Positions 50,101 through 62,100 of a stretch of 64,000 nucleotides of DNA are shown here, one piece after another. Positions within the stretch are counted from its first letter, which is position 1. Every line of letters starts with the position of its first letter. Below the pieces are notes generated by a model, which saw only the letters and a program-made list of their open reading frames with translations, was not told the DNA's origin and searched no databases. Source of the stretch: Ascaris suum (taxonomy: Eukaryota > Nematoda > Chromadorea > Rhabditida > Ascarididae); assembly GCA_013433145.1 (NCBI GenBank), contig CM024185.1:496001-560000 (forward strand). The letters run 5' to 3'. A program made the translations under genes and the position numbers.

Positions 50101-53100
50101 AAACGAACAGTACCGTCTAGTTAAACTTCGAACAATTACCGTAAAACTTTTGAATAAAAGCCTCTCCCCTCTCTATTGTTTATTTTGCTCTTGAAAATAG
50201 TCGCAAAGCTCAGAATAAATTGAATGACCGAATTTACGTTAAAAATTATAACTTAATTCCTTGAATGCTGCTATAGTGATCTTTGATCGACGCAGATTCT
50301 CGTCTATGACGTCATTCCTGTCTATGACGTCATACGGTGATAAATCACTTTTTCAGTCCCAAAATATCTCCACTATGTAATGGCGAGCATAAAATACCTC
50401 TTTGATAGAAATTTCAAAAAAATGTGAAAGAATTTAGAAACTCAAAATAATTCACACAAAAAATAAAGCAAAATTCTTTCAAATGTTCGCAAAGATAATT
50501 AAAAGATAACAAGAAAGTAATCACTCCAAATAGGAAACTCTCATCGATTTCCTCCCTCATAGCGGTTTGAAAATTGCATTACTGCTTAAAATCTAAGAAT
50601 TGCAATAACAGCGGATCGAAACGTCGATTTCGTATCAACAATTTACACAAATAAACTCATAAGATTTGATCAGATTTAATGTCAGCATCACCTGCGCAGT
50701 CTGTGTGCTTCTACTTCTACTTCTATCGACTACCATCGTCGAATAATCACTTGCTATGGTATTAAACAATCATCGCCTTACCTTCACGTTGCTGCAAGGT
50801 AAGTACATCGTTATTCTGCTTCTCAAACAACCATCGACGTCGCATTCCTTCAGTGAATGACCGACAGAATCGATGGATCCATAACAGCATCAACGAGACT
50901 ATCAACTGCATGCCAGAACTTTGCCATCTCCTAAACAGAACACGCATTGCTCACTGTGCCGTTTGTATCTAACATAAAAACGACAAACAAAATAAAACAA
51001 ACTAAACACATTGCTTACTATAAAGTTCCAATTTGTCTGTAAAAGCTATAAAAAGTGTCAATTAATTAAACAAGCACATGGCAAGAAAGGTTGCAAGGTA
51101 TACACAAGTTCTATGCTCTGCTCTCTTCTTAAATTCCGCCTTCCAGGATGTTCAGTAATCAATTCCCTGAAGAAAGCACGTCTCTGCTTTACTAAAACCA
51201 TAGATCAGCTTCAAGTCTCGTTCTTCGTTCCTTAACTATTAGTCTAAATGGGGTGGACGGGAAATACGCATATGCGTAGTGATTTTCAACACATAAATGC
51301 CTCTATTACAGAGCAAACGCAGCAGTTTTCTACTGCTTTTGGGCAGTATTTGAGAACTAACAACCGTAGAGAATATAAATGTTCCCAAACGCTCATGTTG
51401 GATTCAGAATCAAGCCTCAAAGATGAGAATCAACGGTAGTGCGCTTTGTCGATGACAAATCCACTTACAATTCTATATAGTGGCCAAAAAGCCTATGAAA
51501 AGCTGTATTCTTCTTTGAGTGCAGTGAAGATTCTGTTCTAATTACGGTTGGATGAGCTCGTAACGTGCTTGCGCAATAATGGTTAACATACAAAACCGCG
51601 ACTGAAACAATCGCCATCCCAAGCCGTTCTACTATCCTCCTCCTCCTCCTCTCCTCCTCCCCAACTCTTCCCCCCCCCCCTCCAATTTCGGCAAAAAGTA
51701 TCTGCCGTCTGCATACCAGCACATATAACAGACCTTCTTAGCAAGTCTTTTAACAAAAATTACGAGAGAATTAAGTTGGCATATTTTGCGATTGAATAAA
51801 TTACCCGAACTAGTAAAGAAAAGCAAAACACAATTTAGAGCTAATCACAGCCATCTACTGGGCACCACACCGGACGTCACATTCAGCGTGTTGACAGTCA
51901 GCTGTCACTTGAATGAAGATATTTATCAGCAAGCTTACCTCTTACGCACTGTAATGTTATTCGTTATCCTAACAATCTCTGTTTTAAATATGCTGTATTA
52001 GCTTCTTAATTACTCTGAAACAAGAAATTGAAAAAACATGCTCAGGGCTTTCTAAAGAGCCCCCAAAAGAGCAAAGAATTAGAGGACGGCCCTTTCATTT
52101 TAAATTAAAATATCGCTGAAATAACAAACTTCTGAAGAGTAACAGATTCCTTCATGTTTACTGTAAAATACTCAAAAATGAATTTCTTTATTAGAATTGG
52201 CAATAATTCATTACTATTATATCAAATTCATTCCCGCATTCGAAAAAACCTAAACAAAAAGAATTGGCAATAACTCATTTGCCGGATACGACAATCTCGG
52301 CTGGTAATAAGAAGCGATAAAAGTAGACCCGCTGATTACATAGAAATAAAAAATATCGCGAAGTCACCTCTGTGAAAATGCCGAACGCCTATTTTCGATT
52401 TTGTCGTCCAACATACTCTCTCTGATGAGCAATTTTTGTAGACGCCCTTTACGCAATAACTTCATCACTTCCATTGCAAAAATAACAATCAGACAACTGG
52501 TGAAGAAGAAATATCTGCAAACTTCTTGATTTGAAAGAACGTTTTGTTATGAGAGACGAATAGGATGGCTACCGTTTCTGGATCAATATTGGCCCTCCAG
52601 GGGCTCCATTTATCAAATATGATGTGCACACTTATATTTAGATAGAAGTTTTCGTGTACCTTCAAAAATTTGTCTTTGGAAAGCATTTTATAGAGATAAC
52701 GGGTCCTTGTATAGCCATATGTTTTCTGCTTAGCGAATTCAACTCGACAACTACATAAGCTGACGCTGCGAAATGTAGTAGGCACTACCCATACCCACGG
52801 CGTAACCTTTTATAGCAACACTCAAATCGCTTCACTCTTCAAAAGGAATTTTAATCACTTAAATGTGCAATACCTCGCCAATCTGTCTGGCATGCTTCTC
52901 CATCTACCAAAATTTTGGATAATTTGAATCACCCACTTTTTATGACTTTCGGTGGCTCGACGGAGGATCGTTTATTTAAAGGGGGAGATTTGTATTCAAG
53001 CTCCGAATCTTTATATCGTTTCGAATGCCACAAAATGCCACGAATACCGTATCATCATCAATAAACGAGAAAGCAAACGACCGTGAAAATCATGTTCAAG

Positions 53101-56100
53101 GAGGTAAATTGCGTTTAAAATAAAACGGTGATGTAAATGCCACGAATTCAATCAACTACTTAATTATGCGGTCACAATCATCCACTTCTAAACCAATACC
53201 AAATATATTTCTATTCATTTGATATAAGTCTTAGAGTCATAGCTCCCATAAGTTATGGCAAAAAATTGCACAACAAAAAACAATTATAAACTGGAAAATG
53301 ACCACCGGAAATGGAAAAGGCAAATAGAAAATGAGGATACCCTTACTCTCCTTTTAAGAAAAAAGAAATATAAGACCAGAGAGCCTCTATTCAAAAAATA
53401 CTGCAACTAGTTCTTATTAAGTCTTCCTCAAAATAAGCCCCTTTCACAGCCCTAGATAATATGAAGAACAGAAAAAAGAAAACATAACTTCCTATAACAT
53501 CAAACACCGGATATAACAGCACCTCCTGAACTGATACTCCTCAATTTCTTAAAAGTCTGCAACCGAAATTAATTCTGCTATTATCTCGAAAGAAAAAAAC
53601 GAGAGCTCCACAACTACTCTACCAACATTTTGGGACCGTTGTTAGATAAAACCGCCACTGAAACGTCTCCATCCTCCCCCCCCCCCCCTAGATACCCACA
53701 GCCAAACAATCTCCAGCATAACTAACCATCATTCAAATAAACCAAATTTCTTCCACAGCCAAAAACTGCGACTCCAATTCTACCTATAATTTCCTTCTGG
53801 CAATTTCCCCGTCCCGAAATAAATTTCTTCTTCTCGTTCAAAAAATTCAGAACGTGAAAAGAAGCAAATAAATACGCAAATTAATCATCAATGAATAAAT
53901 ATTACGCCCCAATTCATTTTAAAAAATGCATCAGAAAATCGTTATTAAAATCAATCAGTATATAATAATCAATAAGAAACGAATAAATGATTACTTACTG
54001 AACATCATGCTCTTCTTCGACTAAACTTGACGCAAAGAACATCGCCACTTGCAACACCAATAATAGAGCGGGAAATATGCTCGAGATATTTTCCCTTAAG
54101 ACCTTTGGCAATTCATCCTTTGCACTGCCTGAAATATTCCTTATCACTTTTATTACCTGTAAACTATCAAGCATTAATCGAATTCTTGGCTGAATACCTG
54201 CCACACCTCTTGACCTGTACAGGTAAGAATCGCAATAAAATGAGCGGAATGTTTGATGGATTTCAGTGAAACTTGTAAATTCCGAAACATAGGTAATGCA
54301 ATAAGCAAGGGATCAGTGGCAGCATGTATGCATAAACATCACTCCTCATAATGGTAAACAGAAATGCACATATGGCCAAAGCCCATAGCCAAAGTAAAGT
54401 GATGCCTCGTTTATATTTCATAATTTACAGCAATTCGCATATATGAGAATGAGAATGAAAACACGGTATTTCATTCTGCGTCAGGGCCGCGTTACTTTTG
54501 TTTCCCTCCCTTCCTCCCCCCCCCCCCCTCCCTCCCCTCCCCAATTAGACAGCGTATAAAAAACACATGGCAATCCTCATGAGTGAAAATAAGTCACTTT
54601 ATCGAATACTGGGTATAATGGAAAGCTTAGCCTATTATGGGAGAGAAATTTTCCCTAGAAATAGGAGTTAATTGGATTACAAAATAAAAAAAATGGAAGC
54701 AATAATCGGCGTTCGCAATCGATACACTTGCCTGACTAGCACGCACGATGACTGAGCTAAGAGTAAGACCAATAATAAACACTAGGCTAAAGGGAGCAAA
54801 AAATTATCAATAATATCAGATTTATTATTGCCTAAAATCACCCTTTGATAAATTCATCAAGGTATATACCTCTTTGATAGTCGTTTAATCGAAATATCGA
54901 TAAAAAAGCATGGATTATAGATGGGTAATGCTTACGAACAACGATAATCAACGAGAAAATAGTTGTCTGAAAATAATGAATGAATTATATAGAAGCAATG
55001 TTAGATGTATGCATTTCTGTATGTAAGTATTACCTTTACCTGTACTTTTCAAGGTTATATTCGTAAATATTTCATTAATTACTCATTACTTCGTTCATAT
55101 TTTACATCCCTCCAAACAATACCGAATATCACAACCACGCTAATTGCCATCAATTTATCTAGAGTCGCATATAAGTGAGAGAATGTTATTGCTTCAATCA
55201 ACGCAACAGAAAGAGCAAATGGAAAGACATAATTCCCGAAAAATTACAAATTTCTAAATAAACAAATTTAATATAAATGACAGAAGAAAGCCTTCACTCC
55301 GTGCAATTTTAATCTAAGACACCAGTCTTAAACAATTTTAACAAAGAGTAAGACACGATGAAGCCTACTGAATTGGAGCTGGCATGTAAGACCATTCACT
55401 GTATATAACCTTACAGAAGAACAGCTCCAATGCAATATCTGATCCTTGCTGAGCAGATGCATCCTACCAAGGTCCCTGCATCAACCTATACCCCAGCCCA
55501 AAGCTATCTTTGATCAAACCTCCCCAGTACGTTTTCCAACTAAATCGCTAAAGCCGAACGAATTTTCCTATCGCCAAAACACCAGAATTTTAGCCTACTG
55601 AACCACCACAATGTAATAAGTTGACGTTCGAAACTGCGCCTAACTGTACGAAACGAACTAAATTGTAAACTGACTGACATAAGAAAAAAAGTTAAAAGCA
55701 GAATAAGCTAAATAAAAAGAAGATTGAGCAAGAAGCTAAAGTGCCACAACTTCAACTTTTAATGAAGAGAGCTAGTATGTGGAACTTATCTACAAAATGG
55801 TTAGGCCCCTCAACCGTGACAGCATCTAAACAACACTTAAACAGAGATCATACTGACATGTCCTCGAACCTCAAAAAGCTCAAGCAGAACGCCTTGCATG
55901 CCATTTAGAATCAAAACAAACCATGAAAGATATGAGCATGGTCGAAACAATAAGCGGCAAGTTGAAAAAGGTATGTCTGGCTAGCAAATCCTCCTGTGTC
56001 AGTCGAAGTGCTTTCATACACGTCTTCACGACAATCTCATTTTCACCTTGCAATGTTCTCCCATGTAAACAATATCGGTGAAACACACCAATCGAACGCT

Positions 56101-59100
56101 CCACACACGACATAAGAGCCTCTGAAAGCGAAAACACTTCTTCACAACTTCATTCTTGTCTATCGCTTTCTACAGTTATCCCAAGCTTCCTATTCGAAGC
56201 GATTGTTGAATGAAGCCCTTAATTTATCTGCCATCTGTATCAAAGAACTGCTTCAAAAAATTCCGCTTGCATTACCTTAGGTTTCTTTGTTTACGATACT
56301 AATAAGATCGATGAGGGGCGATATGCACTCAAACTAGGTAACTAAAAATGGTGTTCCAAGAGGAGATTCGAGGAAAAAAGTAGACGCCAGTTTAATGATA
56401 GCAAATAATCAAGTATGAGGATGTGGAAACTGGAAGGAGGATAGAGATTTGATTCACCTCCTCCGTGATGCAACAACTACGCACTACAGCAAATCGAGAA
56501 ATACGATGCGCTTTGAATTACTTCCTTCAAATATCGTTCGCTAATAAAACATATTCCACTACGCTTTAATCAAATTGTCAATTTTTGACCTCTTAGCCAA
56601 AAGTTTAGTAATTGAAAAGAAAACATTTCGAGGTGAATTAAATCCTCTCTCGACATTTCTAGAAAACTATTGGATATCATCAAATAACTAAATATTACAA
56701 GTAACGTTAATTAGGTATTTTCTGCGTAATTCTTCCTCTCAAATAAATATAATTATTTTCTAAATCAATAACGAAAAATTATATGGGAAAAAAAAGTTAA
56801 AAGTCAAATACCTCAATAAAAGTTTATCATATTCTAACAGAAAAAATAAAATCAATCAAAACCGACCATTATTTGATGATAAAAATGAGATGAAATGACG
56901 AGCATTCTGCACCAAAGATAAAATAACGCGAAGAGCACTTTGATGTCGGAAATCATAAAAAATATACGGCAGAAGGTTCACACCGATACTATTTACAGGT
57001 ATAGCGATATCCATTAAAGATGCGACCGTTGGCACCAAATCAATTTGTTCAGCTGAATCCACTGAAATAGATAAATTATTATTTCCTATCAACTATTAAA
57101 TCGTCTTTCTAAGCTTAAGAAAGCACATGTGGTGAAATTTTCATATTGGGAGATGAAAAAGTTTAAACCGAGAAAGGAACTGGCATGGAAGTATCATCAC
57201 CCAAATCGGAAGGCGTATAGAGACAATGAGGTAACGTCTGTGCCATCGTCGTACTTCAACAAGAATAATATGGCGCATCTGTCCACACAGGCCAATAGAT
57301 ATGCCCCTAACTGTCGTGCAACTGGTTTAGTTTCAACGCCTCGCCGAAGGTCGTTTTTGAAGGCAATATTACTTAATTTAAGGCGATATCTTATATTCGA
57401 CAATAGCAAAATTCATATTTCCTTAGCCTCGAAATTTTATACAATAAAATAACACTAATACGAGACAACCTTCCGGTTCGGCTTCCTTCTAAACGGAAGG
57501 CTTGAGAAGGCAAGAAAGCCTCATATTCTTCCGACAATGTTAGTAAAAACCGTTCGCTTTCAGATGCCTACGACCTTCACTATTGCCCTTCATTCGCGGT
57601 AAACATACAACACAAACCCTCCGATTATGTGGTGTTTGGGAGAAAATCACCTCAGTAGAATACCTCAAACATTGCCTCGCCCATTAAAAACGAATAAAAT
57701 CAACAAACTCTGAGCGGCTTTTTCCCTGAAACCAATAAGCGAATAGAATGATAGAATTACTTGGCTTTGAAGGATCGGACACACCATCGGTAGACCAATT
57801 TGCGCGTTCTTGCGCGCCATCGATAAAAACGAGTGGCACAGATGTTTCACGCATTGAGGATCCACCGTGACCACCCGCCTCGGTCATTCCATGATCACCT
57901 AATATCACCATCCAAAAACCGGTACCCACCAACTGAAATTTCAATTACCTATCCCAGTAATTAACACAATTCTCCATAGTTTGCGGCTGAGGAGTGCTCA
58001 AATTTATGAGAAACAGAGGGGCGCATAGAGTTATTAAAGAAGGGGAAAAGGTGAAAATGAATGAGCTTTTTCACTGTGGGATGACAAAATTATTTTTCCT
58101 TTTAAAGGTGTGGAAGATCGGAACTTCCATTTTAAGGTTCCAGGAGTATATACAATTGTGAGTATAAGAAATCTCGAGATGTAAAAGCGTAGAAAATTAA
58201 AAACGGGAACGATCGGAAAAAATACCATCACCGAAGACAGGAAAATGGGAAACAGCTATAAAGATGCGTTATTTATCAATAGTAAGGATAAAAGCCGCAA
58301 GGGTAATACTCACAATTGTATATACTCCTGGAACCTTAAAATGGAAGTTCCGATCTTCCACACCTTTAAAAGGAAAAATAATTTCACCTACAATAAATTC
58401 TTATCCCCTAAAGACTTCAGGTACTTTAAAGCCTCAGCGGTTCAATTTGATAAGCAACGGCATGCATCTGCGAAGAAAAAAAACAAGTAAACAGGAAAAT
58501 TTACACATTGGAAATAAATGAAAACCTTTTAAATGCAGTTGCAACACAATATGCAGCACATCTATGAGTTTCACACTGAAGATATGTGGCATGAGATTGC
58601 CAATAAAATCATCAATTTACCCAACGGTTAGATCTTTATATCGTGATCAACACAGATCGATCTTCAGGATAATATGAAATTCTAGCATTTGCATATAATT
58701 TCCTCTAAGCTTTACTATTGCTTCTTCCTGAATCCCTTTCCATATTGCTCCAAAACATGGGATATCAATAAACATAGCAATTCGACAAGATATACTTAAA
58801 CAAAGATTAGCGCTGATATCCTCTAAAATCGGCTCCTTTCTCGATTTATCTTTGTTTCTAACATTTATATGGAAGATATGCATACTCTTCTGGATAGATT
58901 TATTACGAACACATTATCTATTCATCCATTAAATGAGTATTTTCGGATTGGATTTTCAACAAAACAATTGAAAAGCACTTACCTCTGACATTTTAGAATG
59001 CAGTTTTTTAATAACTGAATCCATTTCTTTCAGTTTCACATTCAACGTCTCGTGATTACCACCGAGCGAATGTCCTGCAAACGGCAATATAAAATCGGAT

Positions 59101-62100
59101 CTCTCTGTGGTGAACTGCTATGATATTCTATTATTTATATATTACGCTAAACAACACAACAAAGCAAATGAAGAAAATTTTCCAAAGAGCAGCTCCTTCC
59201 TTGAAAAACTCTATTTCTTTAAAAAAAGAATCAAACTGAGTTAAATGAAAGCGAACGCAAAGATTTTTGGTTAACAACGAATGTTTATTACTGTCAAGAA
59301 CTCCTTATTTATGCATTGAAGGCAACACTAATCCACAGAATAAAATAGACCATATCAACGCAAACGGATAAAAGGGATCCTGTAACGCTTTCACTTCACT
59401 CTCCAACTGAACAGCGCTATGATGTACTGCATTAAGGTTGATTGCCAGTACTACACATCAACTGGTACGGTAAAGACCGCTGAACGAACCTATATGATCG
59501 AGTCCAAGATAGTGCAGTATCATAACGTCCCAATCTTGAATCCGCTCTTTGTTCAATTTCCTTTCCATGCAAAGAGTTACATTGTTGTCCACCTTAATCA
59601 ATTAGTAAATCAATAAAATTCAATGTTCGCATATGCCGTCTTATAAATTTACCTGCATCTACCTTGACTTTGAAGAAAAATTTTTAGTGCGACTTTTCTA
59701 GCAAAATAATTTCAGGCAACCAAAAGTAGCATGAAGGAATGATAGATTGTCAGAAAAACGAGGAAAATAGTTGAGTTTCCCATATCAGAAATAAAAGGAG
59801 GGCTACTCGGCATCCCGTTTCGTCTCGATAGATACAAGAACAATTCAGAAAACTGCTGAAGAAGCTTTTCCTGCTTTTCAGCTTTGCATTCTGCAAGATT
59901 ACACTTACTCGTTTAATGCATATTCTCGCGCAAAATGAAGCGAAATTTCACTGCCCCCATAGCTTTGATTTGTTTTCGCCAATGAAAACCGCTCATAACA
60001 GTGTAAAATTATGCAAACTTTTAGCTAGAGGATAAATAACACTACAATCCCCCTCCCCCCTTATCTCAAAAAAGCAGCTTGGAATGTCTTTATTTTACAG
60101 AGTATAAAAATAAATAATAATAACATAAATAATAAGTGTAAAAATAACACACAAAATAATAAGTGCAAAAATAACCAAACCTCAGTATAATCACTAACGA
60201 AAAATGAAACCGTGCCCTCAGAGCCATTTTCGAATCGCTTAGGAAACAAGCGGAACCAAGTATCATCACCGCAAAACATGATCCTATAAATGATTAAAAC
60301 TAGCATAAGATGATCACAGGTAAGCACAGGTAAGCACAGGTAAACTTTATCGATAAGGTGCTAAGGTAAATGGTAAAGGTGAATCATACATGGCACAATC
60401 GCACATATTGCAAAAAATGGAAGTGGCACCTATTTCAATAAAGTTCAGAATTTCGTCAATCATACCACCCAATAGCGATCACACCAAAGCGTATAGCTTG
60501 AACGATTAGTTAACACATTAAATTGCACTCAAGTTTCCTTTTTCTGATTGGAAATTCTTTACTGAGAAGCGATAAGTGCAGCTCATTTGGAACTTAACCG
60601 CTCGACCATTACACTACATAAATATAAATAACGAATGATTATTTCCGCTTCAATTACGCTGTTTATATGCCGATTATACTTACAATTTTACTCAGTATTA
60701 GTGCTATTCAATGATACTATTAGAGCTTATCAATAATAATCTCAATAACAAACTCATATCCTAATGGGTAAAGAAAAACGATTTGCAATATCTTGAATGG
60801 AAATTAATAATATATCAGCTAGATAAGAGAATTTGACGATAAAAGTTATAGATGAAACAATACTAAAAGATGAGAAATTGGCCAATAAAATATCAAGGAC
60901 CAACTAACTAAAATCGTAAAGAAAGAAATAAAAACAAGAAGAAATAGCGGAGTAGAATAAACGATGAAAAGCACAAACCTGTCCAGCATGCTTCAATCGA
61001 TCCACAATATTATCCTCGGATATTTCATTCGACGCAAAATTCAACACCACATCACCGAATGAGGGCACCGTTCCGGCAGTGAATGCCTACAAATCAGATT
61101 AACAAAATTCATTGAAGTCATTGTGGAAGATCGCAACGTTAGCATTCAATTGCTAATCCAACTGCATGAAGACTTTTAGCACAGGTTCATCAAAGGTAAT
61201 AATTATGCACAGGTGTGATAATATATCAAATATCACTACCTTATACCGCGATAACCAATCTCGATCTGCTCTTCGTCAGTAATCGGATTGCCTTTTCGAC
61301 TGCTTCGAATGCATAAACCTGCTATGACCTAATCAAATACCCCTATAAACAACCAAGGATTTGCAAGTATACTCAAACAACCTAAATAAACCTGCAAATA
61401 AATTTTTGTTATGTTTGTAAATATATTCATAAACCTAAATATGTAAGTCAATAGCACAATCAATGGTTCATAACTGCTATGCAAAAAAATATGCTAGAAA
61501 TAATTTCCAGCAGGTTCAAATTCGTGTGGAAGGTTTAAATTCTGGAAACATTCGGGTAGAACCCATTCAAATAAGCTAAAATACTTCAATATTTTTTTTC
61601 TGCAAATATACCTGGATATTATGTTACATTGAAACAGGATCCAACTGCTTAAACATCACGGTAGCCGAGGAATGGCTTCTGGATAAATCGATAAAGAAAT
61701 CTAATGAAATACATGGCTTAGTAACAAAACGCTAAACTAAGAAAAGATGGATCTAGGGTTCAACATTCTAGTAGCGATATCGAAGGAATTTAGGATCTGA
61801 AGTATGACTCAAGTTCAGGAAGTAGTTTAAGAGGCAGGAAGTAGATGATTTCAATTGGTACTAAGCACAACTGACATCATATAAAACACCGAGAGTATTT
61901 ACTCATCTTTCATCCTCAACGAATACAAAGCAACTGATAAAAATTATGTCATTCATCTTCATACCCAAATCCTCTATATACTATACAACCCCATATTTCT
62001 ACCACCTATCTCTATGCCATTCCACCTGTAAAAGCTAGCATCTTTTATAGGAGCAGCAATTAAAGAAATAAATAAACTAAATAACTCAAAGAGCTCACAT

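Noticed and set aside
54720..54800. Hydrophobic minus-strand segment between PIGG exons 10 and 11
   Set aside because: It reads like a membrane helix in two frames, but no acceptor/donor pair gives a phase that fits, and exons 10 and 11 already join in phase 1.
57129..57452. 107-codon plus-strand open frame in PIGG intron 7
   Set aside because: Antisense to PIGG, with a competing open frame on the other strand and no recognisable family; kept only as part of the GC-richer patch observation.
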